DNA from: Acidobacteriaceae bacterium
GTDB lineage: Bacteria; Acidobacteriota; Terriglobia; Terriglobales; Acidobacteriaceae
Reading direction: 5' to 3'
Length of the DNA: 33,503 bases
NCBI GenBank assembly: GCA_025934135.1
Contig: JAICYR010000015.1
Span: 1 to 33,503 of the forward strand
Every line of letters begins with the position of its first letter. Position 1 is the first letter of the stretch. A program made the translations under genes and the position numbers. A model generated the notes under the pieces. It worked only from the letters and a program-made list of their open reading frames with translations, did no database searches and had not been told where the DNA came from. Below, one piece after another: positions 7,806-14,616 of the stretch.

Positions 7806-8414
7806 CTATGCCGTGAGCGCCAGGTCAGACAGGTCCGTCACCGGCCTCACCGGCACGCTCGCAATTTGGAACCCGTCAAGTTCCACCGCGATCGACTGCC
7901 GAATCGTCTCCACCGAAAGTACAAACCGGTTCCCAGACTTGGTCCGCTGAACGATTCCGCGCAATCCCTCCAGCGGGCCTGCCACAATCTGTACCGGATT
8001 CCCGGCGGAAAGATATGGATGCGGCCCCACTTCCTTACCGCTGATCAGAATTTTCCGAAGCGCCTCAATCTCATCATCTGCAATCGGGCTCGGAGTCACC
8101 CCCGATCCCGCATAGTGCAGCACCCCCGGCACCTGGAGAGGCTGGAACCGCTCCCGCGCTCCGGTCCGCACAAACACGTATCCGGGAAACAACGGCAGCG
8201 ACACCCGGCTCGATCGCTTGTTCCAGCGATGCACCGCCTGGTACAGCGGCAGAAAATACGCCAGGCCCCGCTCTTCAAAATGACGTGCCACCGCCTTCTC
8301 ATGGCGCGCCCACGTGTAAACCGCATACCATCGCGGGCGATTCTCAACTACCAGAATTGGACCGACCGATTTGGGCTCAAGCCCCGAACATACCGCTGCG
8401 CCGCTGAGTGCCAT
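7806..8414 (-). CDS. NusG-family transcription antiterminator (UpxY/RfaH-like)
   Basis: A 202-residue NusG paralogue. The NGN domain begins with RPRWYAVYTWARHEKAVA at about residue 27 and includes the LPLFPGYVFVR strand; a KOW-containing C-terminal domain follows (VQIVAGPLEGLRGIVQ, about 140-160). Specialised NusG proteins of the UpxY/LoaP/RfaH type are usually the first gene of long capsule or EPS operons and let RNA polymerase pass terminators inside them. The position here, first of at least ten co-oriented genes with very short gaps, fits exactly. AAAGGTGAG 3 bases before the ATG is a strong ribosome binding site. It is unlikely to be the housekeeping NusG because it is not beside secE or rplK and has a divergent N-terminal extension. 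Confidence 0.9.
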   Translation of the reverse strand: MALSGAAVCSGLEPKSVGPILVVENRPRWYAVYTWARHEKAVARHFEERGLAYFLPLYQAVHRWNKRSSRVSLPLFPGYVFVRTGARERFQPLQVPGVLHYAGSGVTPSPIADDEIEALRKILISGKEVGPHPYLSAGNPVQIVAGPLEGLRGIVQRTKSGNRFVLSVETIRQSIAVELDGFQIASVPVRPVTDLSDLALTA

Positions 8415-9001
8415 TGCTCACCTTTTCTGCAAGGCTTCGCCATCCTCAACCGCTCTGAGGCTTTTCCCACAGCTTCTGCTTCGCAGAAAACGATGGAACC
8501 ACTGGCAAAAGTCTTGCTGAAACTAAAACCCGCGGATATGGATCGCCGCTGGTATGCTCGATCTCCGCAATCATAACGCTCTCTCAAAACCGTTCAAGGG
8601 GTCACTCTTCTCTTTTTCATCGCAAATCAGAGCAACTCTTTCCCTGAAGCACTACTCCTTTAGAAAGACGGGCTTTGACGATCAAGTTCGTATTTTGCTA
8701 GAGTTTTCCACGCTCCCGGGCAGAGGGTCGAATTGCCCGAGGGTAGCTGGATTGCTGGGGTCGAATATCTCGGATCTATCGGGAAATGCTTCCCCGTGAT
8801 TTTCGCGGTTTCACTGCGCGTCCTACCCCCTTGGGCACGCATCGTTAGCATTTCGCGTCGTCAGTGGCTTCCCCAGCCTCATCTCGCGAAAATGCTTTAG
8901 CAAGGAGCCAGGGCCATGCTGAAAAATTTCGGTACTCGGGACCGGCCCTCTCGAACAGTTGAATTCCCCAGAATCCAGCTATTAGCCATCATGGTGACCC
9001 A
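8415..9001. other. Intergenic region between the EPS operon and a divergent regulator
   Basis: There are 587 bases without a convincing gene. They must hold the promoter and 5' leader of the EPS operon (minus strand) and of the regulator gene (plus strand). A sigma-54-like element is at 8503-8518 (own entry). A 9-base direct repeat GGGTCGAAT occurs at 8725-8733 and 8758-8766, and a short inverted repeat CGGGCA/TGCCCG at 8717-8722 and 8734-8739. AAGGAG at about 8899 precedes an ATG at 8916 that is out of frame with the regulator. No ops/JUMPstart-like element for the antiterminator was recognised. Confidence 0.5.
8503..8518 (+). promoter_or_regulatory. Sigma-54 (RpoN)-type promoter candidate
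   Basis: TGGCA at 8503 and TTGCT at 8514 give GG and GC separated by exactly ten bases, the -24/-12 arrangement required by sigma-54. It points right, towards the regulator at 9002, and would leave a leader of about 470 bases. Only the motif supports it; no enhancer-binding protein is encoded in the window. Confidence 0.4.
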
Positions 9002-9727
9002 ATGGAACTCCTTCAGGAAGTTGAACACCCACACAAATCCCGCCTGCTCATCTCCGACCACACCCTGTTGGGCTGCGAACTCATGGCCAGGGGCCTCGAA
9101 TCCGGGATCGGCCAGATCCAACTGGTCGCACGTGCAACAAGTGGAGCGGAAGTTCTCCGCCTCGCCCAGGAGCATAATCCTGACATCGCCCTCGTCAGTG
9201 CCGTGCTTTCCGACGGCCCTCTCGCCGGATTTAAAACCCTGCCCGTCCTCCAAAGCCTCGTCCCGCGCTGCTCTGTGATCGTCCTCCTCGACGAAATGGA
9301 CGTGGACCTCGTCGTAGACGCCTTCCGCGCCCACGCCCGCGGCGTCTTCTTTCGCGCCGAGCCCATCGAGAACCTCATTAGGTGTGTCAACGCCGTTCAC
9401 GAAGGACAGGTCTGGGTCGGCTCCCGCGAACTCAGGCTCGTCCTCGATGCCTTCTCCGAGTCCGCACCCTTCCACGTCCCCACCAGCGCCGGACTCAACC
9501 TCACCCGGCGTGAGCTCGACATCGCCACCCTTGTCGCCGCAGGAAAAAGCAATCGCCAAATCTCACGCAGCCTCAACATCAGTGAGCACACTGTAAAAAA
9601 CAACCTCTTCCGCATCTTCGAAAAAATAGGAGTAGGCAGCCGCGTCGAGCTGGCCGTCTTCATCATGAACGTCCACCAATACGCCCCCTTCCGCGGCCCC
9701 ACTCCGCTGGACAAGCTCGCCGGCTAA
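9002..9727 (+). CDS. NarL/LuxR-family regulator with degenerate receiver domain
   Basis: A 241-residue protein with an N-terminal receiver-like domain (about 13-135) and a C-terminal LuxR-type HTH (LTRREL... at 167 to about 225, with ISEHTVKNNL as recognition helix). In the receiver, D19 of the acidic pocket is present, but the phospho-acceptor aspartate is Ser66 (PDIALVS), the switch Ser/Thr is Leu96, and the conserved lysine is Arg118. It should therefore not be phosphorylated in the normal way and may act constitutively or through another input. GGTGA 4 bases before the ATG is a weak ribosome binding site. The gene is divergent from the EPS operon, so it is a natural candidate regulator of it. 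DNA binding by the HTH looks intact. Confidence 0.85.
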   Translation: MELLQEVEHPHKSRLLISDHTLLGCELMARGLESGIGQIQLVARATSGAEVLRLAQEHNPDIALVSAVLSDGPLAGFKTLPVLQSLVPRCSVIVLLDEMDVDLVVDAFRAHARGVFFRAEPIENLIRCVNAVHEGQVWVGSRELRLVLDAFSESAPFHVPTSAGLNLTRRELDIATLVAAGKSNRQISRSLNISEHTVKNNLFRIFEKIGVGSRVELAVFIMNVHQYAPFRGPTPLDKLAG

Positions 9728-10001
9728 CCGGTCATAGATCAGTTTGAGAAGCGTGCCGATGATATATCACAAGCACGGCCAATTTAGGTGCCCAATATCC
9801 TGATTGCGCAAAGTCCTTGTTCTCAACAAACCCTCGTCAAAAACAAATCCGCTCGCAAATCGTTGCTCCACATCATGCATCTTCTTCTCGTTTCTCCACC
9901 GCGCGTAGGAAAACCAAACCATCTCTTTCTGCGTCTCTTAGAAAGGCAGGTTGGCGCTCGAACCCAATCGAAAATCGTGTTCCAAAGGAAGGGCAAGGCT
10001 C

Positions 10002-10220
10002 GTGTCTCAATACAAAGGCAAAGTCAAGTGGTTTAACAACGCCAAAGGCTACGGATTCATAGGACGAGACGACGGACCCGACGTTTTCGTCCACTACAGC
10101 GCCATCCAAATTGATGGATACAAAAGCTTAAAAGAGGGGGACGAGGTCGAGTTTGACATCGTTCAGGGGCAAAAGGGTCCACAGGCCGACCAGGTGGTTC
10201 GCCACCAGGATGCGGCCTGA
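10002..10220 (+). CDS. Cold-shock domain protein (CspA family)
   Basis: A 72-residue single cold-shock domain. RNP1 is KGYGFI (15-20) and RNP2 is VFVH (28-31); the start [12 protein letters not shown] is typical. The GTG at 10002 is chosen over the in-frame ATG at 9951 because it gives standard length and has GGAAGG about 10 bases upstream. Such proteins bind single-stranded RNA or DNA and act as RNA chaperones. It is monocistronic: a 274-base non-coding stretch lies before it and an intrinsic terminator follows. The upstream stretch (9728-10001) is long enough for the structured 5' leader seen in cold-shock genes, though only a weak CGTGC/GCACG hairpin near 9750 could be seen in it. Confidence 0.93.
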   Translation: MSQYKGKVKWFNNAKGYGFIGRDDGPDVFVHYSAIQIDGYKSLKEGDEVEFDIVQGQKGPQADQVVRHQDAA

Positions 10221-10276
10221 TCCAGTCTCGACGTTAGCGCGCCCTCCGAACGATTGGATCGCGCGCGCGCAACCAG

Positions 10277-10307
10277 AACCCAGCGGCATTGACCGGCTGG
10301 GTTTTTG
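10277..10307 (+). terminator. Intrinsic terminator after the cold-shock gene
   Basis: AACCCAGC (10277-10284) pairs with GCTGGGTT (10296-10303), loop of 11 bases, followed directly by more T residues. It is 57 bases after the stop of the cold-shock gene. Confidence 0.75.
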
Positions 10308-10380
10308 CGTTCCTAAAAAATCTGTCAACCCCTACACCAAAAAACCTCTCCTAAATCCCACAAATTACAAACCAACGTGG

Positions 10381-10513
10381 CCCACTCAAACCCGACGGTG
10401 GCCCACGCCGGGGCCCCCAACGCCGGGGCCCCATGGACGTGTCTTTGTCCATGGGGTGGACAATAGGTCTTCGTTCGCGGGGCGGATTCAAGCCCTATTT
10501 TGGCTTGAGTGGG
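10381..10513. repeat. GC-rich nested inverted and direct repeats
   Basis: An outer inverted repeat CCCACTCAA (10381-10389) / TTGAGTGGG (10505-10513) encloses a 15-base direct repeat beginning ACGCCGGGGCCCC (10405 and 10420) and a hairpin CCATGGAC (10431-10438) / GTCCATGG (10447-10454). No coding frame here is credible. It looks like an interspersed non-coding repeat. It belongs to the 692-base gap 10221-10912, together with the next hairpin and the orphan terminator. Confidence 0.65.
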
Positions 10514-10535
10514 GGATACGCTGAACGCCAAGTGC

Positions 10536-10574
10536 CCCATCCTTGAAGGGCGCGCAGCGCTCTGCAAGGGTGGG
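10536..10574. repeat. Interspersed hairpin CCCATCCTTG/CAAGGGTGGG
   Basis: CCCATCCTTG (10536-10545) and CAAGGGTGGG (10565-10574) form a ten-base stem with one G-T pair around a GC-rich 19-base loop. I recall similar hairpins scattered between genes in acidobacterial genomes, which is why I treat it as a dispersed element. Confidence 0.55.
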
Positions 10575-10730
10575 AGGCGCTGACCGCTGCCCATTGTTTT
10601 TCCCTGTCAAGCCCCTCAGCCCAAAATTTGTCCTAACTCCTTCATTCCAAAAAGCAAAAAACTTCGCCCAATATGCATGTGAATTATTCCGATTCGATAA
10701 AATAGATACAGAAGCTAAATTTCATCAAAG

Positions 10731-10754
10731 GACCGCCATCGGCGGTCTTTTTTT
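10731..10754 (+). terminator. Strong intrinsic terminator with no gene directly before it
   Basis: GACCGCC (10731-10737), loop ATC, GGCGGTC (10741-10747), then seven T. The nearest upstream gene on this strand already has its own terminator 420 bases earlier. It may end a small RNA starting in 10600-10700 or act as an attenuator for the gene at 10913. Confidence 0.75.
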
Positions 10755-10912
10755 ATGCTCCCAAACGCCGCCTCGTGCGACCAGCGTGAGCAGCCACGCG
10801 AACAGGCACCCCAGCGCGCGTGGTTTTCGCGTGCAGGGAAAGAAGCACGAACCGCTGGACGCGCACAATCCTGCAGTCCTTTTTCTTTCCGCCCAACCGA
10901 AAGGAGAACCTC

Positions 10913-11344
10913 ATGGCTCAATCCAAACCTGCCTCTCTGTGCAGCCACCTCATGCCCTCCGGCAAGCCCTGCCGCGGAGTCGCGCTCCGCAACGAGCGCT
11001 ATTGCCGCTCTCACATCCGCAACTACCGCATCCTCGAGCTCGACCTTGCCCGGAACGCCGCCATCGAACGGCTCGCCTTTGAGGTTCGGCGCATGGATCT
11101 CCACGACCTTCTCGTTCTTATCCAGAAAAGACTCGTCACCCTCAGCCGGTCCTATACGATCGCCCGCTTCCCGGAAATCTGCTTTCTCCTCACCGTCGCC
11201 ATCGACTGGCTCTATGACGCAAGGTCCGCGGAATCAAACATCAGCCAGCAAACCCCTTTGGATCAAACACCTGAGGACCTCGAACAGCTAAGTCCCAATG
11301 AATTCAATCAGATGATCGCAGGACTCTTTAAATCAAACACATAG
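10913..11344 (+). CDS. Small Cys/His protein, putative zinc-binding, function unknown
   Basis: A 143-residue protein. The ATG at 10913 is chosen because AAAGGAG lies 6 bases upstream; a longer frame to 10820 has no such site. Residues 10-34 hold C10-x9-C20-x10-C31-x2-H34 (with ...GKPCRGVALRNERYCRSH), a likely zinc-binding knuckle. Similar motifs occur in many small acidobacterial proteins of unknown function (from memory). The middle (about 45-100) is helical and hydrophobic in part but has no clear membrane span, and the C-terminal 30 residues are polar. It stands alone between a terminator and the heptamer repeat array. DNA or RNA binding is possible but not shown. Confidence 0.75.
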   Translation: MAQSKPASLCSHLMPSGKPCRGVALRNERYCRSHIRNYRILELDLARNAAIERLAFEVRRMDLHDLLVLIQKRLVTLSRSYTIARFPEICFLLTVAIDWLYDARSAESNISQQTPLDQTPEDLEQLSPNEFNQMIAGLFKSNT

Positions 11345-11442
11345 CAGAGAGCCGATTTGTAAATCCCATAGAATCAATCATCTCTAAAAACCAGCAAAAA
11401 AGCAGATTGAAGAATTCGGGATCATGTCGAACCTTGAATCAC

Positions 11443-11513
11443 TAATGGCTGATGGCTAATGGCTAATGGCTAATGGCTGGATGGCTAATGGCTAATGGCT
11501 GATGGCTAATGAC
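11443..11513 (+). repeat. Heptanucleotide tandem array (TAATGGC)n before polX
   Basis: Ten units of T(A/G)ATGGC run from 11443 to 11513. Unit six carries one extra base (TGGATGGC), units two and nine are TGATGGC, and the last unit is TAATGAC. Each of the nine seven-base units contains a stop-start overlap (TAATG or TGATG); the eight-base unit does not. The ATG of the last unit (11509) is in frame with polX and would add 11 residues to it. Confidence 0.9.
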
Positions 11514-11541
11514 TTTAGTTGGCTGGTATCGTAGAACTGCC

Positions 11542-13287
11542 ATGGACAACCGCACCATTGCCCAGCTCTTCTACGAAACCGCCGACCTGCTGGAAATCAG
11601 CGCGGGAGACCCATTCCGAATCCGCTCTTATCGCCGGGCGGCCGAGGCCGTCGAGTGTTCCACCGTTCAGCTAAGCGACATTGCCGACGATCCGAAAAAG
11701 CTCCTCGCCATCCCCGGCATCGGCAAGGGAATGGCCGCCAATATCCGCGAGATGCAGACCACCGGGACTCTGCCTCTTCGCGAAGAACTATTACTTAAGT
11801 ACCGTCCGTCCATGCTCGACCTGCTCAAGCTGCCGGGCATGGGGCCCAAGTCCGTCGCGCTCATGTGGGACGCCCTTCAAATAGCTTCGATTGAGGAACT
11901 TGAGGCGGCAATCCTCGCGGGACGCTTGAACGATCTTCCCCGCTTCGGAGCGAAGCAGATCGAGAAGCTCCGCAAGGGCATCGAGGACTACAAGCGCAAC
12001 AGTGGCCGCTTCCTCATCGACACCGCCGAGACCGCCGCCGACAAGCTCATCGCCTACCTCCGCACCTTTCCCGGACTCGACACCATCGAGCCCGCCGGCT
12101 CTCTGCGACGGGGCCGCGAAACCTGCGGCGACCTCGATATCCTCGTCACCGGCCCGGCCTGCTCTGAGGACAAGGTCTCCGCCGCCGTCGAGCATACCGC
12201 CGCCTATCCGCCCATTGTGGACCTCATCGCCAAGGGCCAGAACAAGGTCAGCTTCCGTCTCCGCAACGGCCTTCAGGTTGATGTGCGGCTCCTGCCGGAA
12301 GCCTCCTACGGCGCGGCCCTCCAGTACTTCACCGGCTCCAAGGCCCACAACGTCAGCATCCGCCAGCGCGCCCTCAAGCGCGGCTACACCCTCAACGAGT
12401 ACGCCCTGGCCCGCGTCGACGACGGCTCTATCGTCGCCGGAGCCACCGAGCACGACATCTACGCGGCCCTCGGCCTCCAGTGGATCCCGCCCGAGCTCCG
12501 CGAGAACAATGGCGAGATCGAGGCCGCAGAAGCCGGGACCCTTCCGATCCTCATCGACCAGCCCGACATTCGGGGCGACGTCCACATGCACACCACCGCG
12601 ACCGATGGACGCAACACCATCCGCGAAATGGCCGAGGCCGCCATCGCCCGCGGCTACGAGTACATCGCCATCACCGACCACTCCAAGAACCTCGCCATGA
12701 CCAACGGCCTCGACGACGCCCGCGCCCTCGAGCACATCCAGCGCATCCGCCAGGTCGAGCAGGAGCTTGAGGGCCGCATCCGCATCTTCACCGGCATCGA
12801 GGTCGACATCCTGGCCGACGGCGCGCTCGACCTCTCCAACGAAGTCCTGGCCCAGATGGACGTCGTCATCGCCAGCGTCCATTCCCTCTTCAACCAGCCG
12901 CTCGAAGAGATGACCGCCCGCGTCCTTCGCGCCATCGAGAACCCTTACGTCCGCATCCTCGGCCATCCCACTGGACGCCTTCTGCTCCGCCGCGAGGCCT
13001 TCCAGATCGACCTGCCCGCGATCCTCCGCCGCGCCGCCGAACTAGGCGTTGCCATGGAGCACAACGCCTACCCCGACCGCCTCGACCTCCGCGACCGCGA
13101 CCTCCACCACGCAAAAGAGCTGGCCTGCAACATCGTTATCAACACCGACGCGCATCATACCAGCCACATGGAGAAGATGCGTTACGGAATCCGCCAGCTT
13201 CGCCGCGCCTGGCTGCGGAAGCAGGATGTCCTCAACACCTTGGGAGCGCGCGAGTTCTTGGCGGCTCTGCGCCCGCGCCCAGCCTGA
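11542..13287 (+). CDS. polX: PHP-domain DNA polymerase X
   Basis: A 581-residue bacterial PolX, normal length. In order: helix-hairpin-helix region (LLAIPGIGKGMA at 55-65, LLKLPGMGPKSVAL at 94-107); X-family nucleotidyl transferase with GSLRR (186-190), catalytic D197 and D199 (GDLDI) and third aspartate D247; then a PHP domain from about 345 with H348, H350, H380, E420, H447, H475 (GHPTGR) and D536/H538. Both active sites look complete, so gap-filling polymerase and Mn-dependent 3'-5' exonuclease activities in base-excision repair are expected. The start at 11542 fits the family (MDNRTIAQLFYETADLLE); an in-frame ATG in the repeat at 11509 is the alternative. No strong ribosome binding site is seen for either. 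Confidence 0.95.
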   Translation: MDNRTIAQLFYETADLLEISAGDPFRIRSYRRAAEAVECSTVQLSDIADDPKKLLAIPGIGKGMAANIREMQTTGTLPLREELLLKYRPSMLDLLKLPGMGPKSVALMWDALQIASIEELEAAILAGRLNDLPRFGAKQIEKLRKGIEDYKRNSGRFLIDTAETAADKLIAYLRTFPGLDTIEPAGSLRRGRETCGDLDILVTGPACSEDKVSAAVEHTAAYPPIVDLIAKGQNKVSFRLRNGLQVDVRLLPEASYGAALQYFTGSKAHNVSIRQRALKRGYTLNEYALARVDDGSIVAGATEHDIYAALGLQWIPPELRENNGEIEAAEAGTLPILIDQPDIRGDVHMHTTATDGRNTIREMAEAAIARGYEYIAITDHSKNLAMTNGLDDARALEHIQRIRQVEQELEGRIRIFTGIEVDILADGALDLSNEVLAQMDVVIASVHSLFNQPLEEMTARVLRAIENPYVRILGHPTGRLLLRREAFQIDLPAILRRAAELGVAMEHNAYPDRLDLRDRDLHHAKELACNIVINTDAHHTSHMEKMRYGIRQLRRAWLRKQDVLNTLGAREFLAALRPRPA

Positions 13288-13317
13288 TTTCCGGAGTAGA
13301 ATTCGAGCACGCAGCCT

Positions 13318-13875
13318 ATGAGCGAAGAGAATCCGTCCTACCGCATAGTCCTCATCATCGTCATCGCGACCATCGTGGTCATTGGCGCCATTGCCGCTTA
13401 CGTCTACTTCGGCCGCACGCCAAATCCGTATCAGGGACAGATTCTCAGCGTCAACGTCTACCCAATCCATCGCGATCTCACGCAGCCCTCCACCACGGAA
13501 GGCATGGGGGGACAGAATCAGACCTACGACGAGGTACTCGTCTTCGCCGACGTGAGCGTAAAGAACACCACCAATATCCCACTGTACCTCCGCGACATGA
13601 CGGCGATTGCGGATCTCCCCAACGAGACCTCCCACTCCAGCGCCGCTTCCGGCGAGGACTTCCCCAAGGTCTTCATCGCCTATCCTGAAACGAAGCAGTA
13701 CGAAAAGCCGCTGCTCGCACGCGACATCACTATCCAGCCCGGCCAGCAGATCCAGGGGATGATGATCTTCAATTTCCAGATGAGCAAGGAGCAATGGCAG
13801 TCGGCATCAGACGTGGCGATCTATATCTCCTTCGTCAACCAGAACCCGCTCGTCATGCACCTCAAAAGCCACTGA
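13318..13875 (+). CDS. Membrane-anchored hypothetical protein
   Basis: A 185-residue protein with a single N-terminal membrane span (about 9-30, IVLIIVIATIVVIGAIAAYV) and a beta-rich exported part. The run of strands (ILSVNVYPI, EVLVFADVSVKNTTNIPLYL, GMMIFNFQM, VAIYISFV) suggests an immunoglobulin-like fold of the DUF4352/FxLYD sort, common in lipoproteins and anchored proteins; this is only a fold guess. It starts 30 bases after polX, probably in the same transcript, with a GGAG at about 13292 that is too far for a good ribosome binding site. The first 17 bases of the gene match the first 17 of lepB, on the opposite strand, at 16 positions. Function unknown. Confidence 0.75.
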   Translation: MSEENPSYRIVLIIVIATIVVIGAIAAYVYFGRTPNPYQGQILSVNVYPIHRDLTQPSTTEGMGGQNQTYDEVLVFADVSVKNTTNIPLYLRDMTAIADLPNETSHSSAASGEDFPKVFIAYPETKQYEKPLLARDITIQPGQQIQGMMIFNFQMSKEQWQSASDVAIYISFVNQNPLVMHLKSH

Positions 13876-13895
13876 CATCAAGCCGCATCGCAATT

Positions 13896-13912
13896 GGCAA
13901 TTCGCTATTGCC
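13896..13912. repeat. Short inverted repeat between convergent genes
   Basis: GGCAAT / ATTGCC with a five-base loop lies in the 60-base gap between the hypothetical gene and lepB. No T-run follows. The neighbouring text (CTATTGGC-like units) resembles a decayed form of the short repeats seen before polX. Confidence 0.4.
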
Positions 13913-13935
13913 TGCTGGCTATTGGCTGTTGTTCC

Positions 13936-14508
13936 CTACCGCACCACTCCCATATTGTCCGCAGGCCAGTAGATGAACGCGGCCTTGCCATAGATCACAT
14001 TCCGGTTCACCGGCCCAAAGTCGCGGCTGTCGCTCGAAATTGACCTGTGGTCGCCCATCACGAAGTACTCATTGGTCGGGACCACGATCTTCGGATACGA
14101 GCGGTCGTCCCGGTAGCGCGCCGGAACATACGGCTCAGCGATGCGCTTGCCGTTCACATACACCCGCCCGTCAGCAATGCGCAGCGTGTCGCCCGGCAGC
14201 GCGATCACCCGCTTGATGTAGCTCTTGGAGAGATCGAGCGGATAATGGAACACCACCACATCTCCGTGTGAGATGTTCTCGAAGTGGTAGGCGAACTTGT
14301 TGATGAACAGCCGGTCCTGGTCGCGCAGCTCCGGCTGCATCGACGTGCCCTCCACCCGCACCGGTTGGTAGATGAACGTGATGATCATGAACGAGGCGGC
14401 CACCGAGATCAGCACGTCGCGGAACCAAAGCCTCAACGCCCCGCGGCTCTCAGGCCTCTGCTCTTCCGGCGCCGGCGGCCCGGGATTTACAGGATTCTCT
14501 TCACTCAT
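13936..14508 (-). CDS. lepB: Signal peptidase I
   Basis: A 190-residue S26A peptidase with one N-terminal membrane span (about 31-48). Ser56 in EGTSMQP is the nucleophile and Lys99 in SYIKRVIALPGD the general base. Later boxes YFVMGDHR and SDSRDFGPV are present, with His in place of the usual Asn in GDNR. It removes signal peptides of exported proteins on the outer face of the inner membrane. The short form with a single span is typical of Gram-positive enzymes and of many acidobacterial copies. The first 25 residues are a Pro/Glu-rich cytoplasmic tail. It is divergent from the next hydrolase with 108 bases between them; no clear promoter was seen there. Confidence 0.95.
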   Translation of the reverse strand: MSEENPVNPGPPAPEEQRPESRGALRLWFRDVLISVAASFMIITFIYQPVRVEGTSMQPELRDQDRLFINKFAYHFENISHGDVVVFHYPLDLSKSYIKRVIALPGDTLRIADGRVYVNGKRIAEPYVPARYRDDRSYPKIVVPTNEYFVMGDHRSISSDSRDFGPVNRNVIYGKAAFIYWPADNMGVVR

Positions 14509-14616
14509 CGGATTCGCTGTTTTCTATTCTATGCTGCGGAAACCACTAACGTTAAGACGCGCCGCACACGCCATTGGTTACGCCGGCCCCGAAATGCCGT
14601 ACCATATCCGCACGAG

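Noticed and set aside
8430-8452. Sigma-54 site on the minus strand before the antiterminator gene
   Set aside because: TGGC...TTGC has only nine bases between GG and GC where ten are required, and its start point would fall on the ribosome binding site.
8554-8799. An 81-codon plus-strand gene in the EPS/regulator gap
   Set aside because: No ribosome binding site, no recognisable family, and the stretch is probably promoter and leader sequence.
11443-11513. CRISPR array
   Set aside because: Units are 7 bases long and directly tandem with no spacers; it is a simple tandem repeat.
11791-12966. A 391-codon open frame on the minus strand inside polX
   Set aside because: It is antisense to a clear PolX gene, has low-complexity Gly/Val/Asp-rich content typical of reverse reading of GC-rich genes, and matches no family.
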